This document shows positions 19,868 to 28,694 of a stretch of 64,000 bases of DNA, in pieces. A program made the position numbers and the translations under genes. The stretch spans positions 124,001 to 188,000 of the forward strand of contig NZ_JALLIX010000003.1 in the NCBI RefSeq assembly GCF_023242365.1, read 5' to 3'. Numbering within the stretch: position 1 is the first letter of the stretch; each line of letters starts with the position of its first letter. A model generated the notes under the pieces. The model had not been told where the DNA came from, ran no database searches, and saw nothing but the letters and a program-made list of their open reading frames with translations. The DNA is from Pseudomonas sp. MWU13-2100 (GTDB taxonomy: Bacteria > Pseudomonadota > Gammaproteobacteria > Pseudomonadales > Pseudomonadaceae).

Positions 19868-20992
19868 GTGATCAGCGCCCAAGCCTTCTCGACCATCGAG
19901 GCTATCGACCGTAACGCCTGGAACGATTGCTTTGTCGGCGTCCTGGAGAATTGGGAGTACTACCTGGCGGTGGAAAAAGCCGGCATCGAAGACTTTGAAT
20001 GGCGCTACCTGGCGCTATTCGAAGACGGTCATTTGCTGGCGGTCGCCCCCGCCTTCCTGACTTCCTACAAACTCGACACCACGGTGCAGGGTTTGGTGAA
20101 ACGCATCACCGGCGGGATCAATCGATTCCTCCCGGGGCTGCTCGAATTTCCGCTCTACGCCATCGGCTCGCCGGTGGCGGAGCGCTGTACGGCCGGGACG
20201 GCCAGCCATGTGCCGCCGGCACGGCGCCAGGCCCTGCTCGAACAGTTGCTGGCCCTGGCCCACGATGACGCCCGGCAACTGGGTATCCGCCTGATTGCCG
20301 TCAAGGACGCCCCCAGCGACGACCACGACTGGCGTCGCAGCTGCAAGGCCGCCGGCTACCAGGCCATGTCGAGCCTGCCCAATGCGCTGCTGCCGATCCC
20401 GTTCGGCTCCATCGACGCCTACCTGGGCACCCTGGACAAGACCACCCGCAAGGACCTGCGACGCAAACTACGGGCGCCGGGACCACGGATCGAATGGCGA
20501 CACAACATCGACGACGTGCTGCCACGGATCATGGAGCTGTACCAGGCAACGCTGGCGCGCAGCGAACTGCAATTCGAACGGCTACCGGCGGGTTACTTCA
20601 CCCATGTGCTCGAACACATGGACGAACGCGCGGCCTGCGTCCTGTACTGGACGGGTGATCGCCTCGTGGCGTTCAACCTGGTGCTGTTCGACAGCGAACG
20701 CCTGATTGACAAGTTTTTCGGTCATGAGGTGAACCAAAGCCGCGAACCCAACCTCTATTTCCGCAACTGGCTGGCCAATGTCGAGTACTGCATTCGCCAC
20801 CGGATCCCGGTCTACGAGTCGGGGCAGGCCGGTTATGCCAGCAAGATTCGCCTGGGGTGCAGCTTCCAGGGCAACAAGATGTTTTTCCATCATCGCAACT
20901 GGCTGATCAACAATGTCCTCAGAGGGGTAAAATTGTTGGTTCGCCCGGATCGATTCGACCCTGCCATGTCTGCTGCGATAAGCGAAACCTGA
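19868..20992 (+). CDS. GNAT-fold / COG3146-like acyltransferase
   Basis: A 374-residue protein resembling the FemAB/GNAT-type family annotated as peptidoglycan biosynthesis/recognition (COG3146). The C-terminal half has the expected pattern DKTTRKDLRRKLRA, YFTHVLEHMDE, LVAFNLVLFDSERLIDKFFGH and the conserved ESGQAGYASKIRLGC. It starts at GTG behind AAGGAAAGA. It would transfer an acyl or aminoacyl group to an amine, possibly the product of the aminotransferase. Its stop overlaps the kinase ATG by one base (TGATG). Confidence 0.7.
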   Translation: MISAQAFSTIEAIDRNAWNDCFVGVLENWEYYLAVEKAGIEDFEWRYLALFEDGHLLAVAPAFLTSYKLDTTVQGLVKRITGGINRFLPGLLEFPLYAIGSPVAERCTAGTASHVPPARRQALLEQLLALAHDDARQLGIRLIAVKDAPSDDHDWRRSCKAAGYQAMSSLPNALLPIPFGSIDAYLGTLDKTTRKDLRRKLRAPGPRIEWRHNIDDVLPRIMELYQATLARSELQFERLPAGYFTHVLEHMDERAACVLYWTGDRLVAFNLVLFDSERLIDKFFGHEVNQSREPNLYFRNWLANVEYCIRHRIPVYESGQAGYASKIRLGCSFQGNKMFFHHRNWLINNVLRGVKLLVRPDRFDPAMSAAISET

Positions 20993-22776
20993 TGACCAAC
21001 ACGCCAGAACGCCGCCGGAAACGACGCCCCTTCTCGATCTCGCGCTGGAGCGTGCAACGCAAGTTGTTGCTGGCATTCTGGCTGGTCAGCGTGATACCGA
21101 CCATGATTGCCGCGGAACTGGCGGCCACCACCCTGTCGCAGATTTTCGACAGCAACGTGCGCATCTGGCTGCAAGAGTCGACCAAGGTGGTCAAGGACGA
21201 AATCAGCGAGATCAAGCGTTCCAACGCTCGCGTCGCGCAGTTGTTCCTGCTCTACACCCGGCCGCCCAGCTCGCACCGCGCCGCCAAGCATGACAAGCTG
21301 ACCGCCGACATCGCCGATGCCATGGGTATCGACCTGGTGGCACTGGTCCGCAACCAGGACCACAAGGTGGTGTTCACCACCCAGCCGGATGACGTTGTCT
21401 CGCAGATCAGCACCGCGCCCAACGCCGTGCTGCAAACCATTCAGATCGCCGGCGTGACCACCGGCGTGGTGGTCTCGACCTTCGACACCACCCAGGACGG
21501 CGTCGACTACCAGATGGTCATCGCCACTTACCTGGACAGCAGCTTCCTCAACAGTGTCGCCGACGTGCACTCCCTGGACCTGCGCCTGTACCTGGCCAAC
21601 CCCCAGGGCTTTTCCGAAATATTCTCCACCCAGCGTTTCGAAGACCACCCCAGCAACATGCCCGACAGCATCACCGAAACCCTGCGTGAAACCCGCCAAC
21701 CCAGTGAGGTTTTCACCCCCCGTTACAGCGGGCTGTACTGGCCGATCTTCAACGATACCGGCGACCTGCAGGGGGTGATTTTCAGCGGCCTGCTACGCCA
21801 TACCAGCCTGGTCGGCCTGGTCAACCAGAGCAATCTGTTCATCCTGATCTTCATGCTCGGTTCGGTGCTGTCGCTGAGTGTCGGCTGGCTGGTCTCGCGG
21901 CGCCTGACCCTGCCCTTGCGCGGCCTGGCCGAAGGCGTCAGCGCGGTGATCTCCGGCGACTACAGCAAGCGTATCCCGGTGACCGGCAGCGACGAGCTGT
22001 CGGAGCTGAGCCACACTTTCAACCACATGACCGAACGCCTGGGCGAACTGCATCACCTCGAAGCCCAGTTACGCCGCCGCGACCGCCTGCACGCCCTGGG
22101 CGAAGTCGCCATGGGCCTGGCCCACGAAATCCGCAACCCGCTGGGCATCATCAAGACCGCCACGCAGTTGCTGCACCGGCGGGCCAACCTGCCGGACACC
22201 GACAAGCGCCACCTGGAATATGTGATCAGCGAGGTCTCGCGGATCAACGACCTGATCACCGAATTCCTCGATTTCGCCAAACCCAGCACACCGATTCGCG
22301 CGCTCTACCCGGCCCGCGAGCTGGCCGAGGAAATCCTCGGTTTCTGCGCACCGGAACTGGCGATCCACAATATCGACGCGCAGATCGACGACCAGGCGCC
22401 CGGCGCCACCCTGTATGCCGACTCGCGGCAGCTGAAACAGGCCTGCCTGAACCTGATCCTCAACGCCATCGACGCCATGCCCAAGGGCGGGCGCCTGACC
22501 ATTGGCATTGCCAAGGACCCGCGCTATACCATCATCAGTGTGACCGACACCGGCCAAGGCATCGAGCCGGACATGATCGAGCGCATTTTCACGCCGTTCG
22601 TCACCACCAAGGCCTCAGGCACCGGCCTGGGCCTGGCGAAGGTCTATTCGATCATGGAAAACCATGACGGGCGTATCGAGTGCATCAGCGAAAAAGATGC
22701 CGGCGCGACCTTCAACCTGTACATTCCGGCCCATGGCGGCGACCTGGACCACGAGGAAGACGAAGATGACGCATAA
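20992..22776 (+). CDS. Membrane sensor histidine kinase (NtrB/ZraS-like)
   Basis: A 594-residue kinase. A helix near residues 24-45 and another near 275-297 frame a periplasmic sensor of about 230 residues. HAMP follows (RRLTLPLRGLAEGVSAVISG), then the phosphorylated His in MGLAHEIRNPLGIIKTATQLL and an ATPase domain with LILNAIDAMPKGG, DTGQGI and GTGLGLAKVYSIME. The ATG at 20992 overlaps the preceding stop; the frame is open further upstream but only inside the GNAT-like gene. Its stop overlaps the regulator by 11 bases, so the pair is coupled and is part of the operon it probably controls. Confidence 0.88.
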   Translation: MTNTPERRRKRRPFSISRWSVQRKLLLAFWLVSVIPTMIAAELAATTLSQIFDSNVRIWLQESTKVVKDEISEIKRSNARVAQLFLLYTRPPSSHRAAKHDKLTADIADAMGIDLVALVRNQDHKVVFTTQPDDVVSQISTAPNAVLQTIQIAGVTTGVVVSTFDTTQDGVDYQMVIATYLDSSFLNSVADVHSLDLRLYLANPQGFSEIFSTQRFEDHPSNMPDSITETLRETRQPSEVFTPRYSGLYWPIFNDTGDLQGVIFSGLLRHTSLVGLVNQSNLFILIFMLGSVLSLSVGWLVSRRLTLPLRGLAEGVSAVISGDYSKRIPVTGSDELSELSHTFNHMTERLGELHHLEAQLRRRDRLHALGEVAMGLAHEIRNPLGIIKTATQLLHRRANLPDTDKRHLEYVISEVSRINDLITEFLDFAKPSTPIRALYPARELAEEILGFCAPELAIHNIDAQIDDQAPGATLYADSRQLKQACLNLILNAIDAMPKGGRLTIGIAKDPRYTIISVTDTGQGIEPDMIERIFTPFVTTKASGTGLGLAKVYSIMENHDGRIECISEKDAGATFNLYIPAHGGDLDHEEDEDDA

Positions 22777-24157
22777 CGTCCTGGTGGTCGATGACGAGCC
22801 CAAGCTCTGCGACCTGCTGAGCTCGGCACTGAGCCAGAACGATATCCGGGTCTTCACCGCCGGCAACGGCCTGGAGGCCCTGGCGGTGCTGGAACAGGAA
22901 GAAATCGACCTGGTCATCAGCGACTGGCGCATGCCCGGCATGGACGGGCCGCAGTTGCTCTCGGAGGTCAAGCTGCGTTTCCCGCAGTTGCCGGTCATCG
23001 TGATGACCGCCTACAGCACGGTGAAGAATGCCGTGCAATCGATGCGCAACGGCGCCTTCGACTATATCGCCAAGCCGTTCGACATCGACGAACTGGATAT
23101 CACCGTCAACAAGGCCCTGCAATTTCGCGACATCCTGCGGGACAACGCGCGCCTGCGCGCCGAACTCGACGAACATCAGCAGATCGACAGCCTGGTGGGC
23201 GACAGTCCGACCTTCCGCCGGGTCCTGCAAGCCGTGGACTCGGTGCGCGAGAGCAACGCCACAATCCTGCTGACCGGCGAAAGCGGTACCGGCAAGGAAA
23301 TGGTCGCCCGGGCCATCCACAAACACGGCAACCGCGCCGACATGCCGTTTGTCGCGGTCAACTGCGCGGCGATTCCCGAAGGCTTGCTGGAAAGCGAGAT
23401 GTTCGGGCATCGCAAGGGCGCCTTTACCGGGGCCGTCGCCGACCGCGTCGGGCGCTTTATGCAGGCCGACAAGGGCACGCTGTTTCTCGATGAAATCGGC
23501 GATATGCCGTTGGCGTTGCAGGCCAAGATCCTCCGCGCGCTACAGGAGCGGATCATCGAGCCGGTGGGCGATCCGCGCGAGCGCAAGGTCGACGTGCGAG
23601 TGATTGCCGCAACCAACAAGAACTTGCTGCAAGCGGTGGCCGACAAGGAATTTCGCGAAGACCTGTATTACCGCCTGAACGTCTTCCCGATTCCCCTGCC
23701 CGCCCTGCGTGACCGGGTCGAGGATATCGCCCCGCTGGCCCGGCATTTCGCCCACACCCTGGGCGCCACCGCCGGCAAGCGCATCGATGGTTTCAGTCCG
23801 GAGGCCTTGCAGGCGATGCTCAACTACCCGTGGCCGGGGAATATCCGCGAACTGCAGAACTGTGTGGAACGGGCGACCATTGTCGCGACCGGGCACGTGA
23901 TCGAAGAAAGCGACCTGCCGGCTTATCTGTTCGAGTCGACAGCGCCGCGCAGCAATCCCGCGCCCCTCATCGCCCCCGGTCTGCCGAAGGACCTCGATGC
24001 GGCCCTGGCGGACGTCGAGAAGGCCTATATCCTCGCGGCCCTGCAGGAAAGCAATGGCGTGCAAGCGGCGGCGGCGCAACTGATCGGGATTTCCGAACGC
24101 AGCTTCTGGTATCGCCTGAAGAAGCTGGCGATCCACGTCGACAAGATCATCCGCTGA
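22766..24157 (+). CDS. Sigma-54-dependent response regulator (NtrC family)
   Basis: A 463-residue activator. The receiver has D53 in VISDWRMPGMDG. The AAA+ domain has Walker A GESGTGKE near 171, an intact GAFTGA loop, Walker B KGTLFLDEIGDMP, and the arginine-finger region. The C-terminus is a Fis-type helix-turn-helix (SNGVQAAAAQLIGISERSF). It starts at the ATG at 22766 inside the end of the kinase gene. It is the obvious candidate to act at the promoter at 16838 through the dyads at 16758-16815, which would make the operon self-regulating. Confidence 0.9.
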   Translation: MTHNVLVVDDEPKLCDLLSSALSQNDIRVFTAGNGLEALAVLEQEEIDLVISDWRMPGMDGPQLLSEVKLRFPQLPVIVMTAYSTVKNAVQSMRNGAFDYIAKPFDIDELDITVNKALQFRDILRDNARLRAELDEHQQIDSLVGDSPTFRRVLQAVDSVRESNATILLTGESGTGKEMVARAIHKHGNRADMPFVAVNCAAIPEGLLESEMFGHRKGAFTGAVADRVGRFMQADKGTLFLDEIGDMPLALQAKILRALQERIIEPVGDPRERKVDVRVIAATNKNLLQAVADKEFREDLYYRLNVFPIPLPALRDRVEDIAPLARHFAHTLGATAGKRIDGFSPEALQAMLNYPWPGNIRELQNCVERATIVATGHVIEESDLPAYLFESTAPRSNPAPLIAPGLPKDLDAALADVEKAYILAALQESNGVQAAAAQLIGISERSFWYRLKKLAIHVDKIIR

Positions 24158-24183
24158 CTTCATCTGGAAAACACCGCACAACC

Positions 24184-24211
24184 TGTAGGAGCCGGCTTGC
24201 TGGCTCCTACA
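24184..24211. terminator. Hairpin between convergent genes
   Basis: TGTAGGAGCC (24184-24193) and GGCTCCTACA (24202-24211) pair perfectly around an eight-base loop. It lies between the ends of the sigma-54 regulator and the hydrolase gene and belongs to the TGTAGGAGCCGGCTTGC REP class. No T-run follows, so a role as bidirectional terminator is inferred. Confidence 0.6.
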
Positions 24212-24224
24212 AGACAGCGATCCT

Positions 24225-25217
24225 TCAGAGCTGTGCCCAGCGACTGACATCGCCCTGATGCAGACGCAGGTACGGCAGCACCGCGGCCAGCAACGGCGCC
24301 TTGAACGCCTCCTGGAAACGATGGGCCATCCCCGGGACCAGCACCAGTTGACTGCCCTGGATATGCGCCGCCAGGTGCACGCCGTGCATCACCGGCAACA
24401 ACGGATCGGCCGTACCATGGACCACCAGGGTCGGTACCCGCAGTTGATTGAGCAACGGCACCCGACTCGGCTCGGCGAGAATCGCCATGATCTGACGCTT
24501 CACCCCCTCCGGATTGAACGCCCGGTCATAGGACGCCGCCGCCTGCTGCAACAGCTTGCGGCGATCATCGCGCACCTCGGGGCTGCCCAGGGCGGCCAGC
24601 AGGTCGGCCTGCTGCTCAATCGCCGCCTCACGGTTCGGCGCGCCGCGCCGCGAAAGCAACTGAACCAGCGCCGCACTCGGCGCCGGCAGGCCCTCGGCAC
24701 CGGAACTGCTCATCACCAGGGTCAGGCTCTCGACCCGCTCCGGCGCCATCGCCGCCACGTGCTGGGCGATCATGCCGCCCATGCTGGCGCCGAGCACATG
24801 GAACTGCCGGACCTGCAACGCATCCATCAGGCCCAAGGCATCGCCGGCCATATCGGTCAGGGTATAAGGCGCCGCCACCGGCAAGCCGAGCTTGTAGCGC
24901 AGCACCTCGAAGGTCAGGTTGGCGCTGGCCGGCGCCTGGCGCCAGGTGGACAGGCCGACATCGCGATTGTCATAGCGAATCACCCGGAAACCCTGCTGGC
25001 AGAGCGCGACGACTACTTCGTCCGGCCAGTGGATCAGTTGGCCGCCCAGGCCCATGACCAGCAGCAAGGCCGGATCCGAGGCACGTCCGATGCTCTGGTA
25101 AGCCAGGCTGACGTTTTCCAGATCGACCCGCTGGGTCGGAACATTGACATCACATCTTGAAGCCGCAAAAGACGGCAGGCCGAACAGCAGTGCGGCCAGA
25201 AAAATTACTACACGCAT
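24225..25217 (-). CDS. Exported alpha/beta hydrolase
   Basis: A 330-residue alpha/beta hydrolase with a signal peptide (first 20 residues ending FGLPSFAAS). Nucleophile Ser lies in [28 protein letters not shown] is the oxyanion region; the Asp in [10 protein letters not shown] and the His in GMAHRF complete the triad. The type is that of epoxide-hydrolase/haloperoxidase-like or lactonase enzymes; substrate unknown. The frame is open to 25412 but the ATG at 25217 begins the signal peptide. It is divergent from metR, with a MetR-like box between them. Confidence 0.78.
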   Translation of the reverse strand: MRVVIFLAALLFGLPSFAASRCDVNVPTQRVDLENVSLAYQSIGRASDPALLLVMGLGGQLIHWPDEVVVALCQQGFRVIRYDNRDVGLSTWRQAPASANLTFEVLRYKLGLPVAAPYTLTDMAGDALGLMDALQVRQFHVLGASMGGMIAQHVAAMAPERVESLTLVMSSSGAEGLPAPSAALVQLLSRRGAPNREAAIEQQADLLAALGSPEVRDDRRKLLQQAAASYDRAFNPEGVKRQIMAILAEPSRVPLLNQLRVPTLVVHGTADPLLPVMHGVHLAAHIQGSQLVLVPGMAHRFQEAFKAPLLAAVLPYLRLHQGDVSRWAQL

Positions 25218-25410
25218 GAAAACACCGAAACGCAGAACCCCATTGAGGCGCGAGTTTGATGTTATTTGTTCAATGGTGCTGCCACAGTTCCGTGACAGTT
25301 TGATGAAGATTGCCGGGCGGTGCCTGCGCAGGCGGACTCTCGGACCGACACCGACTCCCACAAATTTGCCTCCAGCCAGTGCCAGCACAATGGTCGACAG
25401 CCAAGGCAAC

Positions 25411-25425
25411 ATGAGACAAACTCAT
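25411..25425. promoter_or_regulatory. MetR/LysR-type box upstream of metR
   Basis: ATGAGACAAACTCAT is a perfect inverted repeat with five-base arms and five central bases. It resembles the MetR box TGAA-N5-TTCA and lies 42 bases before the metR start, the usual place for LysR-type autoregulation. Confidence 0.5.
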
Positions 25426-25466
25426 ACCATGACCGTCATTCACAAAATCTACTCATGGAGCCACAG

Positions 25467-26384
25467 GTGCTGGAAATCCGTCACTTGAAAACCCTTCACG
25501 CGCTGCGCGAGGCCGACAGCCTGGTGGAAGCCGCCGAGCGTCTGCACCTGACGCAGTCGGCCCTGTCCCACCAGTTCAAGGAGCTGGAAGAGCGCCTGGG
25601 CATGCCGCTGTTCGTGCGCAAGACCAAGCCGGTGCGTTTCACCAGCGCCGGGCTGCGCCTGCTGCAACTGGCTGACGCCAGCCTGCCATTGCTGCGTGCG
25701 GCGGAGCGGGATATCGCGCGCCTGGCCGGCGGCACCGCCGGCCGCCTGCACATGGCGATCGAATGCCACAGTTGTTTCCAGTGGCTGATGCCGACCATCG
25801 ACCAGTTCCGCGATGCCTGGCCGGAAGTGGAACTGGACCTGGCCTCGGGTTTTTCCTTCGCCCCGCTGCCGGCCCTGGCCCGTGGCGACCTGGACCTGGT
25901 GGTGACCTCCGATCCGCTGGAGCTGGTGGGTATCACCTATGTGCCGCTCTTCACCTACGAGGCCATGCTCGCGGTCGCCAACCAGCATGCGTTGGCCAAC
26001 AAGCCCTATATCGTGCCCGAGGACCTGCTCAAGGAAACCCTGATCACCTATCCGGTGGAACGCGATCGGCTGGATATCTTCACCCGCTTCCTCGAACCCG
26101 CGGACATCGAGCCGGCGCAGGTGCGCACCTCGGAGCTGACGGTGATGATGATGCAACTGGTGGCCAGCGGTCGCGGGGTCTGCGGCATGCCGCACTGGGC
26201 CTTGCACGAATACAGCTCGCGAGGTTACGTGAAGGCCAAGCGGTTGGGTGAGAAAGGCCTGTTCGCCACGTTGTATGCGGCGGTTCGCACCGACATGCTC
26301 GATGCCCCCTACATGCGCGACTTCCTGCTGACGGCCAAGGACACTTCGTTCTCGACGCTCGATGGGGTCAGCGCGGTGCGCTGA
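25467..26384 (+). CDS. metR: LysR-family methionine regulator MetR
   Basis: A 305-residue LysR-family activator. The N-terminal helix-turn-helix region [36 protein letters not shown]... and [11 protein letters not shown] match MetR closely. In the effector domain [15 protein letters not shown] and [19 protein letters not shown] are typical. MetR uses homocysteine as co-inducer for methionine-synthesis genes. The GTG at 25467 is preferred over the ATG at 25455 because GGAG lies just before it and it gives the standard N-terminus. Confidence 0.9.
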   Translation: MLEIRHLKTLHALREADSLVEAAERLHLTQSALSHQFKELEERLGMPLFVRKTKPVRFTSAGLRLLQLADASLPLLRAAERDIARLAGGTAGRLHMAIECHSCFQWLMPTIDQFRDAWPEVELDLASGFSFAPLPALARGDLDLVVTSDPLELVGITYVPLFTYEAMLAVANQHALANKPYIVPEDLLKETLITYPVERDRLDIFTRFLEPADIEPAQVRTSELTVMMMQLVASGRGVCGMPHWALHEYSSRGYVKAKRLGEKGLFATLYAAVRTDMLDAPYMRDFLLTAKDTSFSTLDGVSAVR

Positions 26385-26415
26385 AGCCGCTCAAGCGTCA
26401 TCGGTTCGAAGGGGA

Positions 26416-26832
26416 TCAGCCGGCGTTTGCGAGCGAAGCACGATAAAACGGCAGGATCAGGTCCCGCGTCAATGGTGCGAGGAGCAGGCCGCCATCGCCG
26501 ATGGGGTCGATCCAGGCCACCTCCTCGATCTCGGCCGCGGGCTCCAGCACCACGCCGCTCTCCACCCGGAACAGCTCGGCCACCACCTGGTAACCCGGCT
26601 CGTTGGCCGCCGCTGCCGCGAACTGGCCGAGGTAGGTGGCGGCAGCCGTGTCGATAAGCAACCCCAGTTCCTCTTCCAGTTCACGGGCCAGGGCCTGCAC
26701 CGGTTGCTCATGGGCTTCGATCTTGCCACCCGCCTGCATGAAGGCCTGGGTACCGCGTTTGCGCACCAGCAGGGTACGGCCGTCGGGACCGATCAGCAGG
26801 GCGGCGGCAATTCGGATCGTTTTGCAGGTCAT
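26416..26832 (-). CDS. NUDIX hydrolase
   Basis: A 138-residue NUDIX protein. The full box G-x5-E-x7-REUxEExGU is present from GGKIEAHEQ to RELEEELGL, near residues 35-57. It hydrolyses a nucleoside diphosphate linked to another group; substrate not predictable. The ATG at 26832 begins MTCKTIRIAAALLI, the usual first strand; an upstream in-frame start adds 13 residues. It converges on metR. Confidence 0.85.
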   Translation of the reverse strand: MTCKTIRIAAALLIGPDGRTLLVRKRGTQAFMQAGGKIEAHEQPVQALARELEEELGLLIDTAAATYLGQFAAAAANEPGYQVVAELFRVESGVVLEPAAEIEEVAWIDPIGDGGLLLAPLTRDLILPFYRASLANAG

Positions 26833-26914
26833 GGGGGTCACAGCGGCCTCGGGAAAAGGCCGCAGGATCACATGGGCGACGCGGGTGTTGCAATCATGCG
26901 AAAGGCGCGGAACC

Positions 26915-26988
26915 TGTGGGAGCGGAGCTTGCCCGCGAAGCTTCGGGCGCTCTCAAGGGCCTCTTCGCGGGCAAGCTCCGCTCCCACA
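26915..26988. repeat. REP doublet adjoining a 17-bp tandem array
   Basis: TGTGGGAGCGGAGCTTGCCC and GGGCAAGCTCCGCTCCCACA form a hairpin. The right arm is the first copy of the tandem array at 26972-27090. Confidence 0.85.
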
Positions 26989-27090
26989 CAAGCTCCGCTC
27001 CCACACAAGCTCCACTCCCACACAAGCTCCACTCCCACACAAGCTCCGCTCCCACGCAAGCTCCGCTCCCACGCAAGCATCGCCCCACGA
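26972..27090. repeat. 17-bp minisatellite made of a REP arm
   Basis: The 17-base unit CAAGCTCCGCTCCCACA recurs head to tail at 26972, 26989, 27006, 27023, 27040 and 27057, with a seventh degenerate copy at 27074. Differences are single bases (CCG/CCA and final A/G). It lies between the ends of the NUDIX and HD-regulator gene regions. Confidence 0.95.
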
Positions 27091-27100
27091 AAGCCCCGTG

Positions 27101-28456
27101 TTATTCGGCCTGCTCCAGCAACGCCAGGATTTCTTCAGGAATCTTCACGAACACACTGTACTTGGCACCTTCCATGGACTCGAAGGCAATCAGCTTATCC
27201 ACCAGCGCCGCGCTGAGCAGCTTGCCGGCGTTGAGCAGGAGCATGCCGTTGTCGGCATTGAGGTTACGCGCCAGGATCATTCCGGCCACCAGCTCGCGGG
27301 TGCACAGGACCTTGACCGAAGGGTCGCCCAGGGTCACGTCGCTCAGGTAGTCGGCGCAAACCTTGACGAAGTCCTCGACCAGGCCCGGATCGTAGAGCTT
27401 GCCGGCGTACTTGCGAATAAACAGCAGGGCCTCGTCGCTGTTCATCTGCCGTTCGAGAATCAGGCCACGCTGCAACTCGATGAAGTCCACCGCCAGCTTC
27501 AACACCCGCGATCCCAGGGGAATCGCCTCGCCCCGGAGGTGGTCGGGAAACCCGCTGCCGTCCCAGCGCTCCTGGTGATGCAGAATCAGCCGGGCCGCAT
27601 CCTGCATCGGCTCCAGGGTCATCAACAGCGACTCGCTCTGCTTCGGATAACCGCGATAACGGTCGCGATCGGTGTGGTGCAGCAGATCGGCCGGCGCCCC
27701 CATCATGCTGTCGGTCCAACTCATCTTGCCGATGTTGTGCAGGGCCGCGGCCATGGCCAGGTCACGGCTGGCCGCTTCACTCATGACATGAGCCTTGCAG
27801 TAGACCTTGACCAGATCGATGATCGCCCGGTTGGTCTGCTTGTCCTTGGGCAGGCGCCACTCGACCATCCGCGAGAACACCTCGGCCGTGACGGCGTAGC
27901 TGCGCTTGAGTTCTTCATAGGCCAGGTCAAGCATATCGGCGGTCTGCTGGACTTCGCTGGTGCGCGCGATCACGCGCTTTTCCAGGGTCGCGTTGAGCGA
28001 CTGCAACTGCCGGTTCTGCTCGTGGACCAACAGCTGCAGGCGCTGGCGCTCACGTTCGGAATGCTGGAAGGCCAGGCCCTGAGTGATGGTCATCAACAGC
28101 TCTTCATCGTTCCAGGGCTTGCTCAGGTAACGGTAGATCCGCCCTTCGTTGATCGCCTTGGCGATCATGTCCAAGTCAGCGTAACCGGTCAGCAGGATCC
28201 GCAGGCAGGCCGGATACAGCTCATGAATCCGCGCCAGCAGGCTGGCACCGTCCATGTTCGGCATGCGCGCATCGCTGATCACCAGGTCGATGGGCTGCTC
28301 GGCCATGATCTCCAGGGCACGGGCGCCGCTGTCGGCGAGGAACAGCTCGTAACCCTGGCTGCGCAGCAAACGGCGCAGACTGTTGAGGATCGACTCTTCA
28401 TCATCGACCAGCAGAACACGGGGTTTGATCACGACATCAACTGTGGATTCATCCAT
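27101..28456 (-). CDS. Response regulator with degenerate HD-GYP-like output
   Basis: A 451-residue protein: receiver (residues about 13-125, phosphoacceptor D62 in VISDARMP), a coiled coil (about 135-195) and an HD-GYP-like domain. The metal motif reads LHNIGK at 239-244, so the HD aspartate is Asn, and the GYP motif is GFP at 302-304 (HHQERWDGSGFP). HD-GYP proteins normally hydrolyse c-di-GMP; the changed ligand suggests lost or altered activity. The start at 28456 follows GAGGTG. It is divergent from the GGDEF-EAL operon. Confidence 0.87.
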   Translation of the reverse strand: MDESTVDVVIKPRVLLVDDEESILNSLRRLLRSQGYELFLADSGARALEIMAEQPIDLVISDARMPNMDGASLLARIHELYPACLRILLTGYADLDMIAKAINEGRIYRYLSKPWNDEELLMTITQGLAFQHSERERQRLQLLVHEQNRQLQSLNATLEKRVIARTSEVQQTADMLDLAYEELKRSYAVTAEVFSRMVEWRLPKDKQTNRAIIDLVKVYCKAHVMSEAASRDLAMAAALHNIGKMSWTDSMMGAPADLLHHTDRDRYRGYPKQSESLLMTLEPMQDAARLILHHQERWDGSGFPDHLRGEAIPLGSRVLKLAVDFIELQRGLILERQMNSDEALLFIRKYAGKLYDPGLVEDFVKVCADYLSDVTLGDPSVKVLCTRELVAGMILARNLNADNGMLLLNAGKLLSAALVDKLIAFESMEGAKYSVFVKIPEEILALLEQAE

Positions 28457-28694
28457 GGAGCACCTCATGTCTGCGTCGGGCTTGGGTCCAGGGACCTTTG
28501 AATAGCCGGCAGTCCCTGTCTTTTGCGCTAAGGGTAGATGTTCGACCATCAATTGGCATCATGTTTATCAGCAAATCATCTCAAGCCGATCTATGCTGCA
28601 AGCAATCTAGCGCGCCACAGCAGGCGTGGTTATCAGGAAAGGAACTCCGCATGAGCTCGGTACATCCCGCTGTCAGTGTGACCGGTGCCTTGCG

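Noticed and set aside
26915..27090. Possible CRISPR-like array from the regular 17-base repeats
   Set aside because: The copies abut with no unique spacers, there are no cas genes, and the unit is a REP arm.
26636..28501. A 621-codon plus-strand frame over the NUDIX gene, REP array and HD regulator
   Set aside because: It crosses the repeat array and is antisense to a well-supported response regulator.
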